A stretch of 64,000 nucleotides of DNA from Planctomycetaceae bacterium (GCA_011523305.1 WTHB01000152.1:35115-99114), one strand, 5' to 3'; positions 8,872 to 19,418 are shown, counted from the first letter of the stretch. Notes: generated by a model from the letters alone, not told the origin. A program made the numbers and translations.

Positions 8872-11817
8872 TCAACTGCACCGTTTCTTGGTAATGGCTG
8901 GTTTTTCATCAGCCTCCGTGACCGGCTGTTCATCACCAGCCACCTCGAATCGCCAGCCGTCAATCACCGTGCCGTCTGTCTTCAGGTGTGACAACAAAAA
9001 CAATAAGCGGCGGCGGGCGTCACCCTCTGGGCCCTCAGGAATATCGGACAACCGGTCCCGCAGGTAGTAGGGGGCCCAGGCCTGTGAATAGAGCGTCGCC
9101 TTCAGCCGCAGCTTCTTGCAGTCAAAACACTCCGGCAACGTCACCCGGTAACTGACAATGTCGCTGCCAGCCCCATCGGCATACTGCGGGTCATCACCCA
9201 CGCCGTGCGGATGAGTCGCCGCGACAAAGGCCGACGGCATCGACGGATCAGGCCCAGACGCTGACCAGCCCCGGGGCAACAGCCGATTGTCTTTCACATC
9301 CTGAGCCCGGTGCAGAAAACTGGTGGTGAATCGGCCCTGAGCATCCTGGGTCAACTCTTCATACACCTGAACCTGATCCGGTCTTTCGATCACCCGATGG
9401 TGTGGCTGGTACGCCTGGATTTGCTGGCCGTTCTGACTGACGTCGGCGAAAAACTCCGAGGGCAACACGCGACCATCTTCGCCAACCAGAACGCCGGCAG
9501 CATTGGTCTGCCCCGAGGCCCAAATGATCCGTTCGTGGCCGTGCGTGCTGTCAATCAGCAGAAACTCAATCCAGAGCCGGCGAAAGCCGACACCACTGGG
9601 CAGCCGATGGCCCGTGAGGTTGGTCACCTTGACGTCGGCAGCAATCGTCTGGCCCGCTGTCTCAACATTCAGGATCTCAAGCGTGGCCGTATTCTTGCGG
9701 GCATTCTGCACATAATTGTCGATCGCAAAGTGAATGCCCTCCACGCCAGTCTCGTAGTCGGGCATTCGCACCCCAAGCACATCGCCAAACTGCCGAAAGG
9801 CCTCTAGCAGAAAGACGTTGAGCCCCTGGAAGGTGTGCCGCCGATAGCCGTCTTTGCGGAAGGTAACCTGGTGCTCTTCCGTCGGCAGTTTGTTATCAAC
9901 CTCTGGATATTCCTGATCCTGCAGCACTGCGATCTTGGTGGCGATCTGGTCGATGGCTACATCACCATCTGGGCTTTCATAGCCCTTGGGCATGTGGCAG
10001 TCCTGACAACTGCGGGACTGGGCTGTCCGGCCAAACTCATCCTGGAAGCTGCTGTTGAGCCATTCCAAATAGGTTGCCTGCTCAATTCGATGCATGAAGC
10101 CCTGGAAGTTGGGGTTCTTCTCCGAGGCCAGCAACTGGGCAACCTCATCCCGCGGCGGCTGCTCAGCCCCGACCGGCGGCCTTTCCAACGGCCAGTCAAC
10201 CACCGGCAGGTTGATCACATGACAGGTGCCGCACATCCGTGATGACTGAATGAACGGATTGTGCTTTGGCACCGCCCCCAGCGTCGTCTGCATCGGCTTG
10301 GTCACCACATCCTTGAAGGGGCCATAGATTTCACTGGCTGGCCCCATCGTGAACTGACCAGTGATCGTCTTGGCGAGAAACCCCGGCAGATCTTCGCCGT
10401 CATCCACCATGCCGTGGCAGACCGTGCAACTGATGCCGTCACGGGCCAGGCCACCATAGTGATGATGCGGGTCGTTGTGGTCTTTCAATTGAAACCAGTC
10501 ACGGCGGAAGGTCGCCGCGTCAGCCCAATAAGCGTCCCCCACCCCGTGGTCAAAGTCATGCTGCCGTTTGCCCATCGCCCCATGGCATCGCAGGCAGGTA
10601 TTGACCACCTGATCACCCGCGGCCGCAGCCTGACTGGCCGGCAGATCCCGGGTGAGCTGGGCAAGTTCGCTTTCCAGCTGGGCATGAAAAACCGGGTCGC
10701 GGCCGGCCAAGCCCATCGGCGACCACCGCCACTCACCATAGGGCGACACGTTCAGCCCGCCCCGCGCGGTCTCCAAAAACATCACCGGGCCAGAAGAGTG
10801 CCGGCCGGTGGCACCGCTGTGACACATCAGACATTGATCCGACGTGATGAATCGCTGAGGCCCTCGGCCATCCGGGGCAACATGGTCGTGTGACTCCGGG
10901 GGAAACTTCTCAACCTCAGGGTAGGTCACATGGCGGGCTGGGGCATAGGTATGCAGAAAGGCAAAGTTGGGCCGGGCCGGGCCCGGTGCCTGCGGGGCAA
11001 CCAGTGACGACGGCTCGGGGTCATGCCGAAAGTCATACGGCTGCAGCACCGGCGGAATCTGCCGCCAGGTGGTATCGGTGTAGAACCGGATTGGCTCCCC
11101 CGGAAAGCCGGTGATGTTTCGCAGTGACGAGAACGTGCCGCCCTCTTCCGCCACGGAATGACAGCGAACACAGGCCAGCACCACGCCCGCCTGCGGATAG
11201 GCAAACGTCTCGGGCGTGTCCTGCTCCTGGCCCGGGTAGACACTCGCCCAGAACCAGCCGCTCGGCGACCCGGCGGCATCCTTGATCATCACATCGCAGC
11301 CAGCCGACGTTGGGAGCCGCAGCAGAGCGAGCAGTTCATCTTCAGTGGCGTCTTCATACCGGGCCGCGGGTGGTGGCAGCATCTCCTTGATGATCATGCC
11401 GCCGTCCGGAATCACACCCTCTCGCGGCTGTTTCTTTGGAGCCAGCCCCGCATCCCGACCCTGGGGCCAGAAGTCTGGATCACCCGTGAGCCAGTACATC
11501 ACCTTCGGTGAATAAAAGCACCGTACTGCCGGATGGGTGCCGTAATATTTCCCTTTGACATAGGCACCGGTGTCACGCACCCGCTTGTCATGGCTCCAGC
11601 CCAAGTCGGTCGCATAGCCGCGGCTGCGGATGAACGGGAAAAGCAGCGTTTCGTAGTCGATGTGACTCATCGACGTCGGCAGCGGCAGTGGATGCTCCTG
11701 CGCCCCAAAACCAGGCGGCTCGGCCGCCACCAGCCGGGCTGCTGCCAGCATGGCCGAACAGAGCAGCAGCGTTCGCCAGCCCACGCTGCGAGACGCCATG
11801 ACGATGCGAGATGCCAT
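8872..11817 (-). CDS. Multihaem cytochrome c (at least six CxxCH motifs), secreted
   Basis: CVRCH, CLMCH, CLRCH, CTVCH, CGTCH, CQDCH motifs; signal peptide from MASRIVMASRSVGWRTLLLCSAMLAAARLVAAEPP. Confidence 0.85.
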   Translation of the reverse strand: MASRIVMASRSVGWRTLLLCSAMLAAARLVAAEPPGFGAQEHPLPLPTSMSHIDYETLLFPFIRSRGYATDLGWSHDKRVRDTGAYVKGKYYGTHPAVRCFYSPKVMYWLTGDPDFWPQGRDAGLAPKKQPREGVIPDGGMIIKEMLPPPAARYEDATEDELLALLRLPTSAGCDVMIKDAAGSPSGWFWASVYPGQEQDTPETFAYPQAGVVLACVRCHSVAEEGGTFSSLRNITGFPGEPIRFYTDTTWRQIPPVLQPYDFRHDPEPSSLVAPQAPGPARPNFAFLHTYAPARHVTYPEVEKFPPESHDHVAPDGRGPQRFITSDQCLMCHSGATGRHSSGPVMFLETARGGLNVSPYGEWRWSPMGLAGRDPVFHAQLESELAQLTRDLPASQAAAAGDQVVNTCLRCHGAMGKRQHDFDHGVGDAYWADAATFRRDWFQLKDHNDPHHHYGGLARDGISCTVCHGMVDDGEDLPGFLAKTITGQFTMGPASEIYGPFKDVVTKPMQTTLGAVPKHNPFIQSSRMCGTCHVINLPVVDWPLERPPVGAEQPPRDEVAQLLASEKNPNFQGFMHRIEQATYLEWLNSSFQDEFGRTAQSRSCQDCHMPKGYESPDGDVAIDQIATKIAVLQDQEYPEVDNKLPTEEHQVTFRKDGYRRHTFQGLNVFLLEAFRQFGDVLGVRMPDYETGVEGIHFAIDNYVQNARKNTATLEILNVETAGQTIAADVKVTNLTGHRLPSGVGFRRLWIEFLLIDSTHGHERIIWASGQTNAAGVLVGEDGRVLPSEFFADVSQNGQQIQAYQPHHRVIERPDQVQVYEELTQDAQGRFTTSFLHRAQDVKDNRLLPRGWSASGPDPSMPSAFVAATHPHGVGDDPQYADGAGSDIVSYRVTLPECFDCKKLRLKATLYSQAWAPYYLRDRLSDIPEGPEGDARRRLLFLLSHLKTDGTVIDGWRFEVAGDEQPVTEADEKPAITKKRCS

Positions 11818-11839
11818 GAAAGTGTCCTTAAGGTTTCCT

Positions 11840-12898
11840 TCAACCAGTGAGGTGCCGATCCAGAAAGCCCGCCATCTCAGCAAACACATCCTGCGACTCA
11901 TCCGCAAACGGATTGATGAAGTAGTGAAAGTGCGCCGCCCCCTCCACCAGGTGCAGCTCGGCCGGTACGCCAGCCCGCCGCAGTTTTCGGTGCACCAGAA
12001 CCGTTAGGCTCAAAAAGAGGTCGCGGGTGCCGGAAAGTAGCATCGTGGGCGGGAACCCACTCAGATCACCCCGCAAGGGTGATAGAAACGGGTCGCTCAG
12101 GTCATGACTATTCGCATAGAGCCGCGCCGCTCGCTGCGGGGCCGCCCGATAACTCACCAGAATATTGTCGAGCCATTCGTTCGTCCGAAAACTGTCGCCA
12201 ACTTCCTCCAGGTCAGCCCACGGCGTCTGAATGGCAAGCGCCGCTGGCAGCGGCACCCCCTCCTGCTTGGCCCGCAGTGTCGTCGCCAGTGCCAGGCCAC
12301 CACCGGCAGACCCTCCGCACAGTCCAACGCTTCCTGGTGAATGGCTTTCCACCACCGCCTTCCAGACCGCAAAGGCATCATCGAGAGCGGCCGGAAAGGG
12401 GTGGTCTGGTGGCATGCGGTAATCGACCGCGACCACCTTGATGCCACAGTTCGCCGCAATCACGACCGCCTCGAGCAGGCTTGCCCGCCCCGGGTTGAAG
12501 ACATAGCCACCGCCATGGGTGTTGACCAGCAGCCGCCCCTGATGCTGTTGCCGCATCGCAGCAGGTGCGACCTCAAAGACTGGCACCCCGGCCACCACGC
12601 CTTCGGTGACGGTGACTCCGAGCCGCTCCCGAATCTGCTCGACCATTCCGGCCGTGGTGACCGCCAGATCAGCCACTGCCTGCCGCCAGCCAGCGGCATC
12701 GGGTGGGTCGAGCTTCCATTCCGAATCGCGATAGGGCAGCGCAATCGTCCGGCCGAATGCCGCACTCACCGACCTGGGTACCGGAATGGTCCGGCCCGGC
12801 ACCGTACGGGGACCGGGGGACTGGTTGAGCTGCCCCACCGCCTCTTGCAGCGCCGGATAACCGGAGAGGGGCAACCCCGCGTGGTCCTCAGATGTCAT
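11840..12898 (-). CDS. Alpha/beta hydrolase, HSL-type esterase
   Basis: HGGGY oxyanion motif (NTHGGGYVFNPG), nucleophile GGSAGGG, C-terminal GAAHFHYF. Confidence 0.9.
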   Translation of the reverse strand: MTSEDHAGLPLSGYPALQEAVGQLNQSPGPRTVPGRTIPVPRSVSAAFGRTIALPYRDSEWKLDPPDAAGWRQAVADLAVTTAGMVEQIRERLGVTVTEGVVAGVPVFEVAPAAMRQQHQGRLLVNTHGGGYVFNPGRASLLEAVVIAANCGIKVVAVDYRMPPDHPFPAALDDAFAVWKAVVESHSPGSVGLCGGSAGGGLALATTLRAKQEGVPLPAALAIQTPWADLEEVGDSFRTNEWLDNILVSYRAAPQRAARLYANSHDLSDPFLSPLRGDLSGFPPTMLLSGTRDLFLSLTVLVHRKLRRAGVPAELHLVEGAAHFHYFINPFADESQDVFAEMAGFLDRHLTG

Positions 12899-13098
12899 GA
12901 ACCAGTCCTCAGAGCGTTCAACGCCGAAACACAATGGCTGCCGAGGAGGCTATCGCCTGCCGATCCTTGCGACAACTCATTCCTGCCCCCCGCTACAGCC
13001 TCAGGGTTCCTGACTGCACCAGGTCTCTCGCTTGACGCCTGCCAGAGCCAGCCCGAGAATCTCGCCAGATGTCCCGTGCCTTCCTAGGAGCCCTCCCC

Positions 13099-13614
13099 AT
13101 GAGTTTCCGCAAATCCCTCGACAACGAAGTGGCCGAAGCCCTCAACGAACAGATCTGCATCGAGGCCTCAGCCGCCTTTCTCTATTTTTCGATGGCCTCC
13201 TGGGCAAGCGTCCGCGGGCTGACCGGCATGGCAAAATGGTTCCGAGCAGAGGCCGCTGGTGAACTGACGCACATGAACCTGTTCGTCGACTACCTCAACG
13301 ACCGTGACTACCAGGCCAAGTTTGCCACGATCGAGGCCCCGGCCTGCGAATGGGACAACCCGATCGAGGCATTCGATCTGGTCCGGACGCAAGAGCACAA
13401 ACTGCTTCAGCGGATGAACGACCTGATCGACATGGCTGACAAGCACAACGATCACCTCACGCACAGTTTCCTGACGCAGTTCGTTCCGCAGCAGATTGCC
13501 GACACCGCCGGTGCCGATGACGTTCACGATCGACTGACCCTCTCCGGTGGCGACGGTCACGGTCTGATTCTGATCGACCAGGAACTCGGCCGCGAAGCTG
13601 AATCACACGGCTAG
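13099..13614 (+). CDS. Non-haem ferritin
   Basis: MSFRKSLDNEVAEALNEQICIEASAAFLYFSMASWA...WFRAEAAGELTHMNLF...VRTQEHKLLQRM...GGDGHGLILIDQEL. Confidence 0.9.
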   Translation: MSFRKSLDNEVAEALNEQICIEASAAFLYFSMASWASVRGLTGMAKWFRAEAAGELTHMNLFVDYLNDRDYQAKFATIEAPACEWDNPIEAFDLVRTQEHKLLQRMNDLIDMADKHNDHLTHSFLTQFVPQQIADTAGADDVHDRLTLSGGDGHGLILIDQELGREAESHG

Positions 13615-13687
13615 ACGAAGCTAGCTGCTCTGGTAATGCACGCTGGTGGCAAAGCACGCGAGGCCCTGTCGGCAAAGGAACCGCTCC

Positions 13688-14557
13688 ATGACCGTTCGTG
13701 ACCTGTTGGCATTCCTCGACCGCGAGCCCAGCCAGCCGATGCACTGGATGCTGCCCGATGGCTCATTCGTGCCAGCCCACTTCCACATCACCGAGGTGGG
13801 ACGGGTTCAGAAAGACTTCATCGACTGCGGTGGCACTCGCCGCTGCCAGACGTCGTGCCTGCTGCAGATCTGGGTGGCCGACGACACGGAGCACCGGCTT
13901 GTCTCGACAAAACTGGCGGACATTCTCCGGCTGGCCGGTCCGGTGCTGCAGACCGACGACCTGCCGGTCGAGGTTGAGTTCGAACAGCACAGCATCTCGC
14001 AGTACCCTCTGGCTGGGGTTGAACCGACGCCAGCCGGCCTGCTCTTCACGCTTGGCAGCAAACACACTGCCTGTCTCGCCCCCGAAACATGTGGTGTCGA
14101 CGGCAGCGACTGCTGTGGCCCAGCCGGCCCGCGACCGGTTTTGTTTGTCTGCATCCATAACAGTGCCCGCAGCCAAATGGCGAAGGCCTTTGTGAATCAG
14201 CTCTGCCCCGAGTCGTTTGTCGCTTCAAGTGCCGGGCTGGAACCGGGACAGCTCAATCCGTTGGTGGTTGAGGCCATGCAGGAAGTCGGCATCGACATCT
14301 CGGCAGCCACCACCACCAGTGTTGCCGAGGTGCTGGCTGAGGGCCGGCAGTTTGACCGGGTGATCACAGTTTGTGATGAAGCGAGCGCCGAGCGGTGTCC
14401 GACCTTCCCCGGGCCAGTCGCCCGTGAGCACTGGGGCTTTCCCGATCCGTCAGCGGCCACGGGCAGCCACGCCGAAAAACTTGCCCAGGTCCGCCAGATC
14501 CGCGACGCGATTCGGCAGCGCATCACCGACTGGTGCCGGCTGGCCTGCCTGCGATGA
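13688..14557 (+). CDS. Fusion of DUF6428-like domain with low-molecular-weight-phosphatase-type arsenate reductase (ArsC)
   Basis: N-terminus [38 protein letters not shown]...; C-terminus [24 protein letters not shown]...[18 protein letters not shown]...HWGFPDPS. Confidence 0.85.
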   Translation: MTVRDLLAFLDREPSQPMHWMLPDGSFVPAHFHITEVGRVQKDFIDCGGTRRCQTSCLLQIWVADDTEHRLVSTKLADILRLAGPVLQTDDLPVEVEFEQHSISQYPLAGVEPTPAGLLFTLGSKHTACLAPETCGVDGSDCCGPAGPRPVLFVCIHNSARSQMAKAFVNQLCPESFVASSAGLEPGQLNPLVVEAMQEVGIDISAATTTSVAEVLAEGRQFDRVITVCDEASAERCPTFPGPVAREHWGFPDPSAATGSHAEKLAQVRQIRDAIRQRITDWCRLACLR

Positions 14558-14680
14558 GTCACTGTGGAACAAACGCGAGGAATTTGCAGCTCTGAAGGGC
14601 CTGCCGACACCGCGTCAACGGCATGCACACTTCTTGTTGCCAGCATTGCCGGCCCTTCGTTACGGCCTTACAATGCTCTC

Positions 14681-14842
14681 GTCAGGAGAGAGTCGAGAGA
14701 CCGCCGAAGGCTGAACGCTCAGGCACAAGGACTGACACAACCACAATTCTGTTGGAGAGCGACGCCGCACCCCGGCGTCCACCGAAGGGGCAAACCTCAG
14801 GCCGACGCCTGCAGGTGAATCTCTCAGGTACCCGGACAACAG
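14681..14842 (+). ncRNA. Tandem glycine riboswitch (two aptamers, about 14681-14736 and 14749-14842)
   Basis: Aptamer 1 GGAGAGAG...ACCGCCGAAGGC...CTCAGGCACAAGGAC closed by GTCAG/CTGAC; aptamer 2 GGAGAG...CACCGAAGGGGCAAACCTCAGG...CTCTCAGGTACCCGGACA closed by CTGTT/AACAG; located directly upstream of gcvP. Confidence 0.93.
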
Positions 14843-14848
14843 GGTTCC

Positions 14849-14876
14849 CAGGCTGACTGCAACTGCAGTCAGCCTG
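14849..14876 (+). promoter_or_regulatory. Candidate expression-platform hairpin between glycine aptamer 2 and gcvP
   Basis: CAGGCTGACTGCA-ac-TGCAGTCAGCCTG, 13-bp perfect inverted repeat without U-tract. Confidence 0.5.
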
Positions 14877-14961
14877 CCCACGCCAGCTGGCGGCCCACCG
14901 GTCGTCACCTGCCATGACTAGCCCGCGATCTTCGTCGGCCTCGTCAGGAAAGGAGCCCCCC

Positions 14962-17907
14962 ATGTCTGTTGCGACAGCCCCCTCCACCACGACCACCTCT
15001 CCGACCCCAGAACATGCAGCCGCTGCATCGCCAGCAACCAGTGGACTGGCGGCCTTCCCCTCTCGACACATCGGCCTGTCACCTGACGCCGAGCACCAGA
15101 TGCTGCAGGCGATTGGAGCGACCTCGCGGGAGTCGTTGATCGACGAAATCGTGCCAGCCAGCATTGCCCGGCAGCAGCCCATGCACCTGCCCGAGCCCCT
15201 CGCCGAAGAGGCCGCGTTGGCCGAACTAAAACGCATCGCCCAGGGCAACCTGCTGCTCAAGAGTTTCATCGGGCAGGGCTACTACGGCACGCATACGCCA
15301 GCGGTGATCCAACGAAACATTCTGGAGAATCCTGCCTGGTACACCGCCTACACACCCTATCAGGCCGAGATTTCCCAGGGCCGGATGGAGGCGGTGCTGA
15401 CCTTCCAGACGATGGTCTGTGATTTGACCGGCATGGAGATTGCCAACGCCTCGCTGCTCGATGAGGCCACCGCTGCCGCTGAGGCGATGACCCTCGCCCA
15501 CCGCATGCACAAGGGCAAGGCAACCGTGTTCCTGGCCGATCACCGCTGCCACCCACAAACACTTGAGGTGCTCGCCACGCGGGCCGAGCCGCTGGGCATC
15601 GATCTGATCATCGGCGATGTTGCCGACACCCTTGATGAGGGTGACTGCTTCGGTGTACTCGTCCAGTATCCCACCACCGATGGCGATCTGCCCGACTGGC
15701 AGGCGCTGGCCGCCCGGGTGCACGACAAACAGGCGCTCCTCTGCGTGGCCGCCGATCCCCTGGCGTTGACCGTGCTAACGCCGCCGGGAGCCTGGGGGGC
15801 TGACATCGTCGTTGGCTCCACCCAACGCTTCGGCATGCCGATGGGCTGTGGCGGGCCCCATGCCGCTTACATCGCCTGCCGTGATGCCTTCAAACGCTCG
15901 CTGCCCGGCCGGCTGGTAGGCGTCAGTGTCGATACCGCAGGTCAGCCTGCCTATCGGCTGGCCCTGCAGACCCGCGAACAGCACATCCGCCGCGAGAAGG
16001 CAACTTCCAACATCTGTACCGCGCAGGTGCTGCCGGCCGTGGTGGCGGCGATGTATGGGGTCTATCACGGCCCCGACGGGCTCACCGCCATCGCCACCCG
16101 CGTCGCCGACCTGACAGCCACCCTGGCCGCCGGCCTCGAGCAGCTCGGCTGCACACTCAGGCATGAGCATGCCTTTGACACACTCGCCATCGCCACTGAC
16201 CAACAAACAGAAGCCGTACTCCAGCGGGCCCGTGACAACGGCATGAATCTGCGTGGCCTCGATGCCAGTACCGTCAGCATCAGCCTTGACGAAACCACAA
16301 CGCCAGCCGATGTGGTGGCGATCTGGCAGCTCTTTGCGACGGCGGAAAACACGCTGCCGACATTTGCCGCCTGTGCCGGGACCGCCCAGCCCCGGCTACC
16401 CGCATCGCTGCGGCGCGAGGGCGACTTCCTCACCCATCCGGTCTTTCACTCCCACCGCAGTGAAACCCAGATGCTCCGCTACCTGCGGGAACTGGCCGAC
16501 CGTGACCTCGCTCTCGACCGGACGATGATTCCGCTGGGCAGCTGCACGATGAAACTCAACGCCACCAGCGAGATGATTCCGATCAGCTGGCCAGAGTTTG
16601 CCAACGTCCATCCCTTTGCGCCAGCCGACCAGCAGACGGGCTATGCCGCCCTTGAGCAGCAGCTCTGCGACTGGCTCGGTGAAGCGACCGGCTACGCCGG
16701 CATCAGCCTGCAGCCCAATGCTGGCAGCCAGGGTGAATACGCCGGGCTGCTTGTCATCCGGGCCTGGCAGCGGGCCCGCGGCGAGGGACATCGCAACATC
16801 TGCCTGATTCCCGCCTCGGCCCACGGCACCAACCCGGCCAGCGCCCAGATGGCTGGCATGCAGGTCGTCGTGACGGGCTGCGATGCCCAGGGCAACGTCG
16901 ACCTGAAAGAACTCAAGCAGACCTGCGAGCGGTACAGTGACCGGCTGGCGGCGGTAATGATCACCTACCCAAGCACGCACGGTGTCTTTGAGGCTGACGT
17001 CAAACAGCTCTGCGAGATCGTCCACCAGCATGGTGGCCGGGTGTATATAGACGGGGCCAACATGAACGCCTTGGTCGGCACAGCCGAACCGGGCCAGTTT
17101 GGAGGTGATGTCAGCCACTTAAACCTGCACAAGACCTTCTGCATTCCCCACGGGGGTGGTGGCCCAGGGGTCGGGCCGGTCTGCGTGGTTGACGATCTGG
17201 TCCCGTTCCTGCCGGGCCATGCCACGGGCGGTGTCGCCACAGCCGGCGGGGTCGGAGCGATCTCGGCAGCAGCCCGGGGCAACGCCGGGGTTCTGCCGAT
17301 CAGCTGGATGTATATCCGCATGATGGGCGGCGACGGCCTCCGGCAGGCTACCGAGGCGGCGATTCTCTCCGCCAACTATGTCAGCACGAAACTCCGCGAC
17401 CATTACCCCACGCTCTACACCGGCAACCACGGTCGTGTTGCTCACGAATGCATTCTCGACCTGCGACCGCTGAAAGAAACCAGTGGTATCACCGCGGAAG
17501 ATGTGGCCAAGCGGCTGATTGACTACGGCTTCCATGCCCCGACCCTCAGTTTTCCGGTGCCGGGCACCCTGATGGTGGAACCGACCGAAAGCGAAGACCT
17601 GGCCGAACTCGACCGCTTCATCGAAGCGATGATCGCCATCCGCGAGGAGATTCGCCAGGTCGAAGAAGGACACTGGCCGCGGGAAGACAACCCCGTGACG
17701 CGGGCTCCGCACACGGCGACCTGCGTTGCCACGGACTCGTGGGACCGGGCCTATTCCCGCGAGATCGCCGCCTTCCCGGTACCGAGCCTGCGGCGAAGAA
17801 AGTACTGGCCGCCCGTCGCCCGCGTCGACAATGTGCATGGTGATCGCAACCTGTTCTGCAGCTGTGTGCCGACTGAGGCTTGGGACGAGGCACCGACCAC
17901 GGACTGA
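14962..17907 (+). CDS. gcvP: Glycine dehydrogenase (aminomethyl-transferring), single-chain P-protein
   Basis: [19 protein letters not shown]...[40 protein letters not shown]-like...[31 protein letters not shown] upstream of the ATG at 14962. Confidence 0.97.
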   Translation: MSVATAPSTTTTSPTPEHAAAASPATSGLAAFPSRHIGLSPDAEHQMLQAIGATSRESLIDEIVPASIARQQPMHLPEPLAEEAALAELKRIAQGNLLLKSFIGQGYYGTHTPAVIQRNILENPAWYTAYTPYQAEISQGRMEAVLTFQTMVCDLTGMEIANASLLDEATAAAEAMTLAHRMHKGKATVFLADHRCHPQTLEVLATRAEPLGIDLIIGDVADTLDEGDCFGVLVQYPTTDGDLPDWQALAARVHDKQALLCVAADPLALTVLTPPGAWGADIVVGSTQRFGMPMGCGGPHAAYIACRDAFKRSLPGRLVGVSVDTAGQPAYRLALQTREQHIRREKATSNICTAQVLPAVVAAMYGVYHGPDGLTAIATRVADLTATLAAGLEQLGCTLRHEHAFDTLAIATDQQTEAVLQRARDNGMNLRGLDASTVSISLDETTTPADVVAIWQLFATAENTLPTFAACAGTAQPRLPASLRREGDFLTHPVFHSHRSETQMLRYLRELADRDLALDRTMIPLGSCTMKLNATSEMIPISWPEFANVHPFAPADQQTGYAALEQQLCDWLGEATGYAGISLQPNAGSQGEYAGLLVIRAWQRARGEGHRNICLIPASAHGTNPASAQMAGMQVVVTGCDAQGNVDLKELKQTCERYSDRLAAVMITYPSTHGVFEADVKQLCEIVHQHGGRVYIDGANMNALVGTAEPGQFGGDVSHLNLHKTFCIPHGGGGPGVGPVCVVDDLVPFLPGHATGGVATAGGVGAISAAARGNAGVLPISWMYIRMMGGDGLRQATEAAILSANYVSTKLRDHYPTLYTGNHGRVAHECILDLRPLKETSGITAEDVAKRLIDYGFHAPTLSFPVPGTLMVEPTESEDLAELDRFIEAMIAIREEIRQVEEGHWPREDNPVTRAPHTATCVATDSWDRAYSREIAAFPVPSLRRRKYWPPVARVDNVHGDRNLFCSCVPTEAWDEAPTTD

Positions 17908-17913
17908 GCCACC

Positions 17914-18087
17914 ATGATCGAAGACCCAACCTTTTTTGTCGGCTGGGGTACCCTGTCGCTGATCAATGCCGGCCTTGCCCAGGGCAAGAGTCGCAGTGGC
18001 CTCATTTGGTGCCTATTCTCCCTGCTGCTTGGCCCCATCGCCACCTTACTGATCGTGGTGCTCGATCGGGTGCGGCCCTACGACTGA
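17914..18087 (+). CDS. Small hydrophobic protein, 57 aa
   Basis: Manual translation MIEDPTFFVGWGTLSLINAGLAQGKSRSGLIWCLFSLLLGPIATLLIVVLDRVRPYD; absent from the ORF track because it is short; starts 7 bp after the gcvP stop. Confidence 0.6.
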   Translation: MIEDPTFFVGWGTLSLINAGLAQGKSRSGLIWCLFSLLLGPIATLLIVVLDRVRPYD

Positions 18088-19418
18088 GGCCGGAGGCCAA
18101 GCGACCGCACATTCCACAGGACGGCGGTGACAATGACGATGGCCACCGTCCCGGCCAGCTGCCAGGGATCGTGCAGGCACATCAGCACAGCAAAAATGAC
18201 TGTGGCCGCCACATAGACGGCACTGGCCAGTCGGATCGGCAGCGTGAGTGGCGGTCCTGCGGCCGCCGACACCAGCCGTGGCATCCACAGCGTGGCTACC
18301 GTGAGTGCTGAACAGAGCGAAAGCGTCACGCCAAGGCCTCCGAGCAGATCTCGAATCGTTGCCAGGTGGATGAGAACTAGCGCGATGCCTGTCTGCACCA
18401 GGACCGCCCGGCTGCGGCCTGATTGGCCCGCCAGCCACCGCGGCAGGATGCCGTCATCGGCCATCGCCACAACCACTCGGGAGCCGGCCATGGTCATGCC
18501 CGCTGCCGCCGACAGCGTCGAGAGCACGATTGCCAGCCGCAGCCACCAGGCAAACGTCGCACCGCCAAGGGCTGCCGCAGCCACCGCCGCCACTTCAGGC
18601 TGCCCTGCCAGGTCGGCTGCCGGAGCCGACCGCAACATGACATCATTCAGCAGTAGATAGATCAGGGTCACTGTCAGGGTGCCCAGCAGCACGGCCACCG
18701 GCACCGTTCGCCGGGGGGACCGAGCCTCTGAGGCGATATAGACCGCCTCATTGAAGCCGGCGTAACTGAACATGATCCACATCACAGTCATCGCGAAACT
18801 GCCGATCGACACCGTGCCGCTCTCAGAGACACCCGCACCGACAGCCGACTGGCTACCCAGAGCGGCATAGCCCCAGCCCACCAGCCCCACGATGGCCAGC
18901 ATCTTCACCACCACGACCGCCGTGTTGAGTCGAGCGGCAAGCCTGCCCGCCTCAAGATGCATGAGCCCACAGACAAGTACCGCCACAGTGGCAACCGTCT
19001 GGGACGGCAGCCAGGGTGGCAGGACTATCAGTGGCTGGGCATAGGCCTGGCAGGTTAGCGCTGCAAAGGCGATTGCTCCGCTAAAGCCAGCCGAGAGCGA
19101 GACCATGCCGGCCAGAAACCCAAAGAACGGATGGAGCGACCGCGAGAGGTAAAGATATTCCCCTCCTGACTGCGGCAGCCGAAAGGCGAGGACTGCATAG
19201 GCCAAAGCACCGCAGCAGGCAATCAGCCCACCGACGGCCCAGGCTGCCAGCACCGCAGTCGGTGAGCCGACCGCCTCAAGCGCGAACCCCGAAGTTGTGA
19301 ACACCCCCGAGCCAATCATGCCGGTCACCACCAACGCCAGCAGCGTCGGCAGCCCGTAGCCACTTCGAGGCACTACACGGTTCGCCATCGCCGGCTGCTC
19401 CACCATGCTGCGGGTCAC
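18078..19418 (-). CDS. APC family amino acid permease
   Basis: Twelve-TM pattern; GMIGSGVFTTSGFALEAVGSPTAVLAAWAVGGLIACCGALAYAVLAFRLPQSGGEYLYLSR. Confidence 0.92.
   Translation of the reverse strand: MTRSMVEQPAMANRVVPRSGYGLPTLLALVVTGMIGSGVFTTSGFALEAVGSPTAVLAAWAVGGLIACCGALAYAVLAFRLPQSGGEYLYLSRSLHPFFGFLAGMVSLSAGFSGAIAFAALTCQAYAQPLIVLPPWLPSQTVATVAVLVCGLMHLEAGRLAARLNTAVVVVKMLAIVGLVGWGYAALGSQSAVGAGVSESGTVSIGSFAMTVMWIMFSYAGFNEAVYIASEARSPRRTVPVAVLLGTLTVTLIYLLLNDVMLRSAPAADLAGQPEVAAVAAAALGGATFAWWLRLAIVLSTLSAAAGMTMAGSRVVVAMADDGILPRWLAGQSGRSRAVLVQTGIALVLIHLATIRDLLGGLGVTLSLCSALTVATLWMPRLVSAAAGPPLTLPIRLASAVYVAATVIFAVLMCLHDPWQLAGTVAIVIVTAVLWNVRSLGLRPQS

Noticed and set aside
16396-17838. Two 239-240-aa minus-strand ORFs
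   Set aside because: Antisense to gcvP; long antisense ORFs are expected at this GC content.
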